DNA of 64,000 nt from Cupriavidus basilensis OR16 (lineage in GTDB: Bacteria; Pseudomonadota; Gammaproteobacteria; Burkholderiales; Burkholderiaceae), in contig NZ_AHJE01000114.1 of the NCBI RefSeq assembly GCF_000243095.1, positions 1-64,000 of the forward strand. The letters are read 5' to 3'. This document shows, piece by piece, positions 1 to 8,051 of the stretch. The notes beneath the pieces were generated by a model. That model did no database searches and had not been told where the DNA came from. It was given only the letters and a program-made list of their open reading frames with translations. Positions within the stretch are counted from its first letter, which is position 1; each line of letters opens with the position of its first letter. The position numbers and the translations under genes are program-made.

Positions 1-815
1 GCTTCCCTATCCTTGCGCCGCCAGGCGCTCGCCATCCTGTGCCTGAACGACGCCAGCCAGAAGGCCACCGCCACGCGCTGGATGCGGCAGGCGCTCGCCG
101 CCGCGACGCCGCAGGCGCTCGGCATCGATGAGTCGATCCTGGCCGAGCTGCCGGTGCCGGGCCGGCCGCCCTGCCTGAACTGGTGCCGCCGCAACGGGTC
201 GAGCGGCGGCGCTCCATCCATACGCCGGCCGGCCGCGTGGCGCTGGTCCATGCGCTTGCCCATATCGAGTTCAATGCCATCAACCTGGCGCTGGATGCGA
301 TCTGGCGCTTTGGCGGGATGCCGCCGGCCTTCTACCTGGACTGGCTGCGCGTGGCCGACGAAGAGGCGCTGCACTTCAGCCTGCTGGCGGGGCACCTGGC
401 CACGCTGGACGCGCGCTACGGCGACCTGCCCGCGCACAACAGCCTTTGGGAAATGGCGGACAAGACCGCGGGCGACGTGCTGGCACGCATGGCGCTGGTG
501 CCGCGGACCCTGGAGGCGCGTGGGCTGGACGCCTCGCCGCCGGTGCGGGCCAAGCTGGCCGCGGCCGGCGATCATGATGCCGCCGCCATCATCGACATCA
601 TCCTGCGCGATGAGGTTGGCCACGTGGCGATCGGCAACCACTGGTATCGCTGGCTATGCGCGGGCCGTGGCCTCGACCCTGTTGCCACCTACGCCGAGCT
701 CGCCGCGCGCTTCCAGGCGCCGCGCCTGCGCCCGCCATTCAACCTGGCGGCGCGGCGCGCGGCGGGCTTCGACGAGATCGAGTTGGCCCTGCTGGAGGGG
801 CAGGCGGTTCAGTAG
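1..815 (+). pseudogene. DUF455 ferritin-like protein, 5' end outside window, frameshifted
   Basis: This encodes a DUF455-family protein, a ferritin-like four-helix protein related to the MiaE-type di-iron fold; no substrate is established. The reading frame is open from the left edge, so the start probably lies outside. The first about 55 codons read in frame 1 up to LPVPGRP, after which the family sequence (PELVPPQRV, then HALAHIEFNAINLALDA and DEVGHVAIGNHWYRW) continues in frame 3 to the stop at 815. The Glu/His pairs in AHIEFNAI, DEEALHF and DEVGHVAIGNHW are the expected metal ligands. Restoring one base near position 168 would give GRPALPELV, so a single-base deletion is the simplest explanation. 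The 3' end overlaps the convergent downstream gene by 7 bases. Confidence 0.8.
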
Positions 816-1168
816 TACTCGGTCACCACGACGATGCCTTGCTGGCGGCTGCTGGGACCGCTGCCTTTCACGAACTGCACGGCCTCGACGGATACCCGTG
901 CGGTTTTCAGCATGGCCACCTTGCCAGGCACTGGCGGCAGCACGGCGAACTCCGCGGATAGGTTGCCGCTCGCCGGACAGCTCACCGACGGGCTTCCGCT
1001 AGCGCTCATCTGCGTGGCGCAGGACGGTGCCACGATGGCGCCCCGGAACGCGATGATGCCATCCGCGGCCCACGCGGGGACGGATAGCAATGCGCTGGCC
1101 AGGACAAGAGGCAGGCGCTTGGCGAGGTCTTGGGCGGCGCAGCGGCCGGTGCGTGCAAACGTGCTCAT
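809..1168 (-). CDS. small secreted protein, fimbrial-like N terminus
   Basis: This predicts a 119-residue protein with a clear signal peptide: a basic start, a hydrophobic core LPLVLASALLSVP and cleavage near AWA-AD. The mature part begins GIIAFRGAIVAPSC, which resembles the first strand and first cysteine of type 1 fimbrial subunits; a second cysteine follows in VSCPAS. It is shorter than a standard fimbrial subunit (about 150 to 180 residues) and has no chaperone or usher gene beside it here. It may be a single-domain pilin-like or periplasmic protein. The upstream AT-rich region with palindromes could be its control region. Confidence 0.6.
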   Translation of the reverse strand: MSTFARTGRCAAQDLAKRLPLVLASALLSVPAWAADGIIAFRGAIVAPSCATQMSASGSPSVSCPASGNLSAEFAVLPPVPGKVAMLKTARVSVEAVQFVKGSGPSSRQQGIVVVTEYY

Positions 1169-1407
1169 CGTGATCCCCTGTTCGGCATCGAGTTGAAGCG
1201 CGTTGGGAAATTTCCGCGCGCTCTTTGGGAACTTTATTTACAGAAATCAGAAAAAACAATCGAGGTAATCTGATTTTTCCTAAACATGCTTTTGCACTAT
1301 TCTGTTTAGTTGGATTGGTGATGGCGCGCGCATTCAACGTGGTGGCGCCCACCCACGTGCGGGATCACTCCTGTTCTGATGAGGAGGCCGCTTTGTTCCG
1401 TGACTTT

Positions 1408-1429
1408 TTTATAAGAATATTCTTATAAA
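1408..1429. promoter_or_regulatory. perfect 22-bp palindrome, candidate operator
   Basis: The half site TTTATAAGAAT is followed directly by its exact reverse complement, with no spacer. It is made almost only of A and T inside a high-GC genome and lies about 240 bases upstream of the minus-strand small secreted gene. A dimeric regulator site is likely; the bound protein is unknown. Confidence 0.5.
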
Positions 1430-1462
1430 TTCTTCTGAATTTTGAATGGCAATAGGCGACTC

Positions 1463-1503
1463 CCGAATCTGGCGTTGCAAGTCCTAGCTAACGTCAGATT
1501 CGG
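1463..1503. repeat. imperfect inverted repeat, 14-bp arms
   Basis: The arms CCGAATCTGGCGTT and AACGTCAGATTCGG pair at 13 of 14 positions around a 13-base loop. There is no T-run after either arm, so this is not a classic intrinsic terminator. It could still end transcription of a neighbour or bind a regulator. Confidence 0.5.
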
Positions 1504-1589
1504 CGAATACTTGACCGTCGGGAGGGGGGGCGTCGGGAGGGGCGGGAAGGGGGCGGCGGGCGGCAGCCTGGCGACAGCGCCCGCCAGGG

Positions 1590-3323
1590 CTACGGGCGCG
1601 TAGCGGGTTTGCGCAGGGCTTCCATGTCACGCAGCTGGCGGCGCTGGATCTTGCCGGTGGTGGTCATTGGCAACTGCTCGATGAACTCGATGGCCTTGGG
1701 ATACTCATATGGCGCGAGCTGGCCGCGCACATGCTGCTGCAGCTCTGCGACCAGCGCAGCGTCGGCCTGCGCCGATCGCGTGACCGAGGGCACCAGCACG
1801 ATGAACGCCTTGACCACCGCGCCGCGCTCCGGGTCCGGCGAGGGCACCACCGCGCAGTTCGATACAGCGGGATGCTTGAGCAGGCAGTTCTCGATCTCGC
1901 TTGGCCCGATGCGGTAGCCGGAGGATTTGAAGACATCGTCTGCGCGCCCCTGGTACCACAGGTAGCCGTCGTCGTCGATGCGCGCCAGGTCGCCCGTGCG
2001 GCACCAGCGCAGGCCGTCGCGTTCCAGGTACTTGCCCGCGGTGGCGGCTTCGCCGCGCCAGTAGCCCAGGAAGAAGACGGGATCGGGGTGGCCGTGGACG
2101 TCGGTGCTGCACACGGCCACCTCGCCGTCCTCGCCCGGTGCACAGGGCATGCCCTCATCGTCGATCACGGCGACGCGATGGCCAGGGTAGGGCCGGCCCA
2201 TCGAGCCCGGACGCGCCGGCCAGCCCAGCTGAGCATCGTCGTTCTGCGCGGTACAGTTACCCACGATGTAGTTGATCTCGGTCTGGCCGAACATCTCGTT
2301 GACGACCACGCCGAGCGCGTCGCGGCACCAGGCGAACACGGTTTCCCCCACGGCTTCGCCAGCGCTCATCAACGCGCGCAGGTGCAACTGGTAGTGCTCG
2401 CGCGGCGCGGGGCAGGTCTTCATCATCTGCTTGAGCGCGGTGGGAAACAGGAAGGTATTGGTGACGCGATAACGCTCCATCAGCGCAAAGGCGGTTTGCG
2501 CGGAGAACCTGCCCTGGTAGCCCACGATGGTCTTGCCGAAATACAGCGTGGGCATCAGCGCATCCCACAGCCCGCCGGTCCAGGCCCAGTCCGCCGGGCT
2601 CCAGAACACGTCGCCGTCCTGGGGAAACCAGTTCTGCGAACAGACGAAACCGGTCAGGTTGCCGATCAGCGCGCGGTGCGGGATCAGGGCGCCCTTGGGC
2701 GGCCCGGTGGTGCCGCTGGTGTAGATCAGCACCGCTGCCTCGTCGGCCTTGGTCGCGACCGCGGTGAACGCCGGCAGCTCCGCGGCGAGCAGCGCATCCC
2801 AATCGTGCTCCGCGCGGCCCACGGCAGTGCCGACGCCGATCATCGTGGCCAGCGCCGGGCACTCCGTGCGCGCGGCCAGCACGTTGTCAATCGAGGATTC
2901 GTCGGCAATCGCCACGCACGCTTCGCTGTGCTGGAGGCGGTACGCCAGGGCTTCCGGGCCGAACAGCATCGACAACGGCATGGCGATGGCGCCGAGCTGG
3001 TAGATCGCCATATGCGCAATCACCGTCTCGATGCGCTGCGGCATGACGATGCCCACGCGGTCGCCCCGCGCCACGCCCAGCGTGCGCAACGCCCGGGAGA
3101 GGCGATCGGCCTCGGCCTGGATGAAGGCGTAGCTGTAGCTGGCGCGGCGCCCGTCCTCGTGCTCGGTGTGGACCGCGATGCGATCCATGGTGGCGGGGTC
3201 GCGTGCCCAGCGGCCGCAGCATGCGTCGGCCAGGTTGAAGTGCTCGGGCACATGCCACTGGAATTGCGCGTAGAGCGCGGGATAGTCGTCGCGCCGGCTG
3301 GCTGGCAGGGCGGATGCGGCCAT
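1590..3323 (-). CDS. AMP-forming acyl-CoA synthetase
   Basis: This 577-residue member of the ANL superfamily activates a carboxylic acid with ATP and CoA to an acyl-CoA via an acyl-adenylate. The P-loop motif YTSGTTGPPKG is near residues 201-211, the GQTEIN adenine motif follows, then the hinge RADDVFKSSGYRIGP and the C-terminal catalytic lysine in TTTGKIQRRQ (about residue 558). Sequence style is close to medium-chain or acetyl-type synthetases, so the acid cannot be fixed. It is divergent from an alpha/beta hydrolase gene, with a palindromic site between them, suggesting joint control and work on the same acyl compound. Length is normal and the frame is intact. Confidence 0.88.
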   Translation of the reverse strand: MAASALPASRRDDYPALYAQFQWHVPEHFNLADACCGRWARDPATMDRIAVHTEHEDGRRASYSYAFIQAEADRLSRALRTLGVARGDRVGIVMPQRIETVIAHMAIYQLGAIAMPLSMLFGPEALAYRLQHSEACVAIADESSIDNVLAARTECPALATMIGVGTAVGRAEHDWDALLAAELPAFTAVATKADEAAVLIYTSGTTGPPKGALIPHRALIGNLTGFVCSQNWFPQDGDVFWSPADWAWTGGLWDALMPTLYFGKTIVGYQGRFSAQTAFALMERYRVTNTFLFPTALKQMMKTCPAPREHYQLHLRALMSAGEAVGETVFAWCRDALGVVVNEMFGQTEINYIVGNCTAQNDDAQLGWPARPGSMGRPYPGHRVAVIDDEGMPCAPGEDGEVAVCSTDVHGHPDPVFFLGYWRGEAATAGKYLERDGLRWCRTGDLARIDDDGYLWYQGRADDVFKSSGYRIGPSEIENCLLKHPAVSNCAVVPSPDPERGAVVKAFIVLVPSVTRSAQADAALVAELQQHVRGQLAPYEYPKAIEFIEQLPMTTTGKIQRRQLRDMEALRKPATRP

Positions 3324-3394
3324 GGTGGGTCTCCTGGTGTGCGCTCGCTTTGCGTGCGCGACGGGCCGGGATGCGGTCCGGGCCGGCTTGCCGC

Positions 3395-3420
3395 TATAAT
3401 CCGCAAACGAACGATCGTTC
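3395..3420 (+). promoter_or_regulatory. TATAAT -10 box and 12-bp palindromic operator
   Basis: A consensus -10 box TATAAT (3395-3400) is followed by the perfect palindrome GAACGATCGTTC (3409-3420), which would overlap the transcription start for the plus-strand hydrolase. Palindromes of this form are typical TetR-family sites and are frequent beside acyl-CoA genes. I see no good -35 box, and no regulator gene is adjacent. Confidence 0.5.
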
Positions 3421-3492
3421 TATTTTTATGGCTTCCCCGTTGTCGCGGGTGAAAGCGTCCACGATCAGGGAAAAGGCACCCGGGGAGACACC

Positions 3493-4377
3493 ATGACAAT
3501 AAGAGAAACCTCGCGCTCGGAATTTATCACGTTGCGCGGCCTTAACATGCACGTGCGCCACTGGGGCGAACCTGGCGCGCCTACCTTGTTCTTGCTGCAC
3601 GGCTGGATGGACGTGGCAGCCTCGTTCCAGTTCATGGTGGACGCGCTCGAACGCGACTGGCATGTGATCGCGCCGGACTGGCGCGGCTTTGGCCAGACCG
3701 ACTGGCCCACGCGCTATCCCGGCACCGAGTCCTACTGGTTTCCTGACTATGTCGCGGATCTCGAGGCCGTGCTCGACCACTACCAGCCGGATGCGCCGGT
3801 GAACCTGGTGGGGCATAGCATGGGTGCCAACGTGGCCTGCTTCTATGCCGGCATCCGCCCCGAGCGGGTGCGCCGGGTGGTCGACCTGGAAGGGTTTGGC
3901 ATGACGGGCACGCGCGCCGAGCAAGCGCCTGGGCGCTATGCGCGCTGGCTGGATGCGTTGCGCGAGCGCCAGCCGTTGCGATCCTATGACAGCGTGGGGG
4001 CGGTGGCCGCGCGTTTGCAGAAGACCAATCCGCGCTTGCCCGACGACCGCGCCGCCTTCCTGGCCGAGCATTGGTCAGCGCGGAACGCGCAGGGCCGTTG
4101 GGAGATCCTGGGCGATGCGGCCCACAAGATGGTCAACCCGGTGCTGTACCGGCTCGACGAGGTGATGGCGATCTGGGCCGAGGCCACCGCGCCGGTGCTG
4201 CATGTGGAAGCGCGCGATTCGCAGACGCTCAGCCACATCGCAAAGGATCAGCCGCTGGAGGAGTTCAAGCTGCGTTTCAAGGCGTTCCGCGATTTCCGCG
4301 AGGCCATTGTCGATGACGCCGGCCATATGCTGCATCACGACCAGCCGCGGGTGGTTGCCGGCTCGTTCTGCGCCTGA
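3493..4377 (+). CDS. alpha/beta hydrolase
   Basis: This 294-residue enzyme has an alpha/beta hydrolase fold. The oxyanion region LLHGWMD is near residue 34, the nucleophile elbow GHSMGAN carries Ser109, and the catalytic histidine sits in DDAGHMLHHD near residue 278. A strong ribosome site (GGGGAG) lies 6 bases before the ATG. It is probably a soluble esterase or acyl hydrolase. Divergence from an acyl-CoA synthetase with a shared operator suggests a role in degrading an ester or acyl compound, but the substrate is not evident. A 22-codon upstream frame ends in an ATGA overlap with this start. Confidence 0.82.
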   Translation: MTIRETSRSEFITLRGLNMHVRHWGEPGAPTLFLLHGWMDVAASFQFMVDALERDWHVIAPDWRGFGQTDWPTRYPGTESYWFPDYVADLEAVLDHYQPDAPVNLVGHSMGANVACFYAGIRPERVRRVVDLEGFGMTGTRAEQAPGRYARWLDALRERQPLRSYDSVGAVAARLQKTNPRLPDDRAAFLAEHWSARNAQGRWEILGDAAHKMVNPVLYRLDEVMAIWAEATAPVLHVEARDSQTLSHIAKDQPLEEFKLRFKAFRDFREAIVDDAGHMLHHDQPRVVAGSFCA

Positions 4378-4404
4378 CGCCGCGGACGGTGCGCGCCGTC
4401 GCGC

Positions 4405-5452
4405 TCAGGCGTGCGTCAGTTTTTCCTTGAGCGTGGCGTTGTTGCTCGTGTGCACATGGACCAGCGCCTTTTCGGGGTGGGCATAGTGATATGCGCGCCG
4501 CAGGGCCAGCGCAGCCTCGTGGAAGCCCGACAGGATGAGTTTTTGCTTGTTGGGGTAGAAGGCGATGTCGCCCGCGGCGAAGATTGCGCGACGGGACGTC
4601 TCGTAGGCGGTGGTATCCACCACAATGCGCCCGGCGCGCATGTCGAGATCCCATTGGGCGATCGGGCCGGGCTCGGAGACCAGGCCGTACAGCGCCACGA
4701 GTTCGTCGGCGGGCAGGCTGACGACGTCGTCGCGGGTACGGATGTCGACGCCGGCCAGGGTGTCGCCCTCGGTCTTGAGCGCGCCCAGCATGCCGACCAC
4801 GAAGTCCATCTCGCCGGCGGCCACGGCCGCGTGCATCTCGGCCACCGAGCCGTCGGCCGCGCGAAAGCCCTCCCGGCGATGCAGCAGCGTGACGCGTGCG
4901 GCCGTAGTGCGCAGCGCCAGCGCCCAGTCCAGGGCGGAGTCTCCGCCGCCGGCCACTACCACGCGCTTGCCGGCGAAGCGCGCGGTATCGCGCACAGCGT
5001 AGTGCAGGTGGCGGTCTTCCAGCGCGGCGGCCTCGGGCAGCGCCACGCGCTGCGGGGCGAAGGCGCCGGCGCCGGAGCAGACCAGCACCGCGGCCACGTC
5101 GAAGCGCTTGCCGGTGTCGGTGGTGACCAGCAGGCGGTGCGGGTGCTCATGCTGGGCTATGGCGTGCGCCTCGGCCGGGATTTCGGCCAAGCCGTTGGCG
5201 CGCTCGTTGAAATGCATGGGAAACGCGAACGGCGCGCATTGCTCGAGCAAGCGGTCGACCAGGTCCTGCGCCAGGCAGCCGGGCACCGCCGGGATGTCGT
5301 AGATCGGTTTTCCGGATAGAGCTCGGTGCACTGGCCGCCGGCGCGGTCCAGCACGTCGATGAGCTCGCACTTCAGCCCCAGCACGCCGGCCTGGAAAGCG
5401 GCGAACAACCGACCGGGCCGGCGCCGACGATCAGCACATCGGTGCGGATCAT
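4405..5452 (-). pseudogene. ferredoxin-NADP reductase (thioredoxin-reductase-like), two frameshifts
   Basis: This is an FAD/NAD(P)-binding flavoprotein of the thioredoxin-reductase-like ferredoxin-NADP reductase family, which moves electrons between NADPH and ferredoxin or flavodoxin. Pieces in three frames join to one protein: an FAD Rossmann start MIRTDVLIVGAGPVG (start at 5452), then AAFQAGVLGLKCELIDV with GGQCTELYPE, then KPIYDIPAVPG through VVVAGGGDSALDWAL (the NADPH site) to the C-terminal AAGDIAFYPNKQK motif. One T is missing near 5408 and one A near 5310, both within short same-base runs. Restoring both gives a normal protein of about 350 residues. A run of 12 G lies just upstream of the start on the plus strand. 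Confidence 0.85.
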
Positions 5453-5460
5453 GTCGGCCG

Positions 5461-5484
5461 GGGGGGTTGGGGGGGGGGGGCGGG
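5461..5484. repeat. poly-G tract in the leader of the flavoprotein gene
   Basis: The plus strand reads six G, TT, then twelve G, and a further G-run after one C. Read on the minus strand this is a C-tract starting about 9 bases before the ATG at 5452. Such tracts change length by slippage and are also a common place for sequencing errors. Confidence 0.6.
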
Positions 5485-5716
5485 CGTGGCGGAAGCAGGG
5501 ACTTGGGTCGGCATGGCTTGGCAGGCGGCGCGCGCGGCGGCGCCCGGCGGGAGGATCGTCAGGCCCCAACTATACCGCGCGGGGCTTGGCCGGCCGCCTA
5601 CGCCAGCGTTGGCGGCAGGGCTATCGCGCGGATGTGTGGGCCAGCCCACGTGGTGCGCATGGGTACGGGATTAAGGTGGATTTAACGCGGATTTAACGCA
5701 AGAGTAGAATAGACGC

Positions 5717-6561
5717 ATGCAAAATTCACACGCAATCAACGCGGATCTGCATTGCCATTCCACGGTGTCCGACGGCATGTTGTCCCCCGAGGATGTCGCC
5801 GCGCGCGCGCACGCAGCGGCGTGGCGTACTGGGCGCTGACGGACCATGACGAGGTCAAGGGCCAGGCCAGGGCGCGAGCCGCAGCCGAGGCGCTTGGCAT
5901 GCGCTACGTGCCTGGGGTGGAGATCTCGGTGACGTGGGCTGGCCAGACCGTGCATATCGTTGGCTTGCAGATCGACCCGGACTGCCAGGCGCTGGTGGAC
6001 GGCCTGGCCGCCACGCGCTCGGGGCGCGCCGCCAGGGCGCAAGACATCGGCGAGGCGCTGGCCACGATCGGCATCGAGGGCGCCTATGAGGGCGCGCTGC
6101 GCCATGTCGGCAATCCCGACCTGATTTCCCGCACCCATTTCGCGCGCTGGCTGGTGGAGCAAGGGCGCTGCCAGTCCATCGGCGAGGTGTTCGACGACTA
6201 CCTCGGTGAAGGCTGCCCGGGCTATGTTGGCCACCGCTGGGCCAGGCTGGCCGATGCGATCGGCTGGATCCGGGCCGCCGGCGGCATTCCGGTGATGGCC
6301 CACCCCGGGCGCTACAACTACACGCAACTCCAGCACGACGCGCTGTTCGACGAGTTCAAGCAACTCGGCGGGGCTGCGGTCGAGGTGGTCACCGGCAGCC
6401 ATACGCCGGATCAGTACCGCCAGTATGCCAATGTCGCGCATCACTACGGCCTGCTGGCCTCGCGCGGCTCGGACTTCCATGGGCCCGGCGAGGGGCGGAT
6501 CGAGCTGGGCTCGCTGCCGCCGCTGCCGTCGTCGGTCACGCCGGTCTGGCATGACTGGTAA
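5717..6561 (+). pseudogene. PHP-domain phosphoesterase (RNase AM / nucleoside bisphosphatase family), frameshifted
   Basis: This belongs to the PHP family that includes YciV (RNase AM) and 3',5'-nucleoside bisphosphate phosphatases, which act on the 5' ends of short RNA and on pAp-type nucleotides. The true start is the ATG at 5717, giving ADLHCHSTVSDGML with the first metal motif HxH at residues 12-14. After AARAHAA the frame shifts; the rest (GVAYWALTDHDE, PGVEISVTW, VMAHPGRYNY, GSDFHGPGE) is in another frame to 6561. Adding one G near 5820 restores it. The neighbours YciO-like and trpS match the proteobacterial yciV-yciO-trpS association. Confidence 0.85.
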
Positions 6562-6702
6562 GCCGCGCTGTCAAACGGCTGCCCGGCGTCCACGCCGCCC
6601 GAACCCGCCATGCGCTCCCTTCGCTTTTCCCCATCGCAGGACTGGCCCGGAGTGCGCGCGGCGTTCGCGCCCATTCCGCGGCTGGTTGCCCCAGGCCCGC
6701 AC

Positions 6703-7326
6703 ATGTCCCAATACTTCGAGATTCATCCGCTCAACCCGCAATCCCGGCTGATCAAGCAGGCCGCGCAGATCATCGGCCAGGGCGGGCTCATTGCCTTGCC
6801 CACCGACTCCAGCTATGCGCTGGCCTGCCGGCTCGACGACAAGGCCGCGGTGGAGCGGCTGCGCCGCCTGCGCGGGATCGACGACAAGCACCATCTGACG
6901 CTGATGTGCAGCGACTTGTCCGAGCTCGGCAACTTCGCGCGGGTGGACAACCGGCAGTACCGCTGGCTCAAGGGGGCCACGCCCGGGCCCTACGTCTTCA
7001 TCCTCGAGGCCACCAAGGAAGTGCCGCGCCGGCTCTCGCATCCCGCCCGCAAGACCATCGGCGTGCGGGTGCCCGACCACCCCATCCCGCTGGCGCTGCT
7101 GGCCGAAGTGGGCGAGCCGCTGATTTCCGCCACCCTGCAACTGCCGGGCGACGAAGCGCCGCTCAACGAGCCGGAGGTGATCCGCACCCGGCTGGAGAAG
7201 CTGCTGGAGCTGGTGATCTGCGGCGGCGCCGCGCCGGCGCAGCCAACCACGGTGATCGACCTGACCGCCGGCGAGCCCGAGCTGGTGCGGCAGGGGCGCG
7301 GCGATATCGAACGTTTCGGACTCTGA
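6703..7326 (+). CDS. yciO: YciO/Sua5-family protein
   Basis: This 207-residue protein has the YrdC-like fold of L-threonylcarbamoyladenylate synthases but is the YciO paralog type. The motif GLIALPTDSSYALAC near residue 29 and KTIGVRVPDHPI later are characteristic. YciO-type proteins bind tRNA or dsRNA and have weak or uncertain activity, so the classical TsaC role should not be assumed. The start MSQYFEIHP at 6703 fits the family better than the ATG at 6610. It lies between the PHP gene and the protease gene and is probably co-transcribed with them. Confidence 0.82.
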   Translation: MSQYFEIHPLNPQSRLIKQAAQIIGQGGLIALPTDSSYALACRLDDKAAVERLRRLRGIDDKHHLTLMCSDLSELGNFARVDNRQYRWLKGATPGPYVFILEATKEVPRRLSHPARKTIGVRVPDHPIPLALLAEVGEPLISATLQLPGDEAPLNEPEVIRTRLEKLLELVICGGAAPAQPTTVIDLTAGEPELVRQGRGDIERFGL

Positions 7327-7374
7327 TTGCCACCGAACAGTCGCTTTGCCGCGGCCCCGGTACAATAGCGACCC

Positions 7375-7969
7375 ATGGATTCTTCCCTGATACAGACCCT
7401 AGCGGTCTACGCCCTGCCGGTCCTGTTCGCCATCACGCTGCATGAGGCCGCGCACGGCTACGTGGCCAAGCTGTTTGGCGACAACACGGCCTACTCGATG
7501 GGCCGCGTCAGCCTCAATCCGGCGCGCCATATCGATCCCATCGGCACCATCGCGGTGCCGCTGCTGCTCTATTTCATGACCAGCGGCCAGTTCGTCTTCG
7601 GTTACGCCAAGCCGGTGCCGGTCGCCTTCGACCACCTGCGCAATCCGCGCTGGCACGGCATGTGGGTGGCCCTGGCGGGCCCGGGCAGCAATGTGCTGCA
7701 GGCCTTCCTGTGGGCGCTGGTGGCGGTCGGCCTGGTGGTGGCCAGGGTGCAGGAGCCGTTCTTCACCCAGATGGCGCAGGCCGGCGTGCTGGTCAACCTG
7801 GTGATGGCTGCGTTCAACCTGTTCGCGCATCGAGCCCTATGGCATCTTCGTGGTGCTGGCGCTGGTGGCGGCTGGCGTGATCACCAAGGTGTGGATGCAG
7901 CCGGTGATGGGGGCGCTCAGGAGCCTGGTGCTGCTGATGCTGCAACCCATCCTGGCGCTGGTGCAGTAA
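7375..7969 (+). pseudogene. site-2 protease family protein with internal deletion
   Basis: This is an intramembrane zinc metalloprotease of the small YwhC-like site-2 protease group. The N-terminal part is normal, with the HExxH zinc motif at residues 23-27 (HEAAHGY) and several membrane helices. After VNLVMAAFNLF the expected segment containing the third zinc ligand (LDGGR) is missing. The sequence resumes in another frame with RIEPYGIFVVLALVAAGV and ends LQPILALVQ at 7969. About 25 codons plus a frame are lost at position about 7828. As written the protein would lack a metal ligand and be inactive. Confidence 0.83.
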
Positions 7970-8051
7970 GCCGCGCCGCCGCCGCGCCGCCGCCGTCCAT
8001 GCCGGCGCCGACGCCGAATACGAGTACCGATTCCCACAAATACAGATAGAC

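Larger units (their letters stand above)
1169..1589. other. AT-rich intergenic region between two minus-strand genes
   Basis: No convincing gene is present. Bases from about 1200 to 1450 are much richer in A and T than the surroundings. The region holds a perfect 22-base palindrome (1408-1429), a long imperfect inverted repeat (1463-1503) and a G-rich stretch (about 1520-1565). It should contain the promoter of the small secreted protein gene and the 3' untranslated region of the acyl-CoA synthetase gene. Confidence 0.6.

Noticed and set aside
1731..3452. Long open frame on the plus strand opposite the acyl-CoA synthetase gene
   Set aside because: It is a mirror of a complete gene with all ANL motifs on the other strand; high GC removes stops in other frames.
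3428..3496. 22-codon upstream frame ending in ATGA overlap with the hydrolase
   Set aside because: No ribosome site, and it would overlap the true ribosome site of the hydrolase; kept only as a note.
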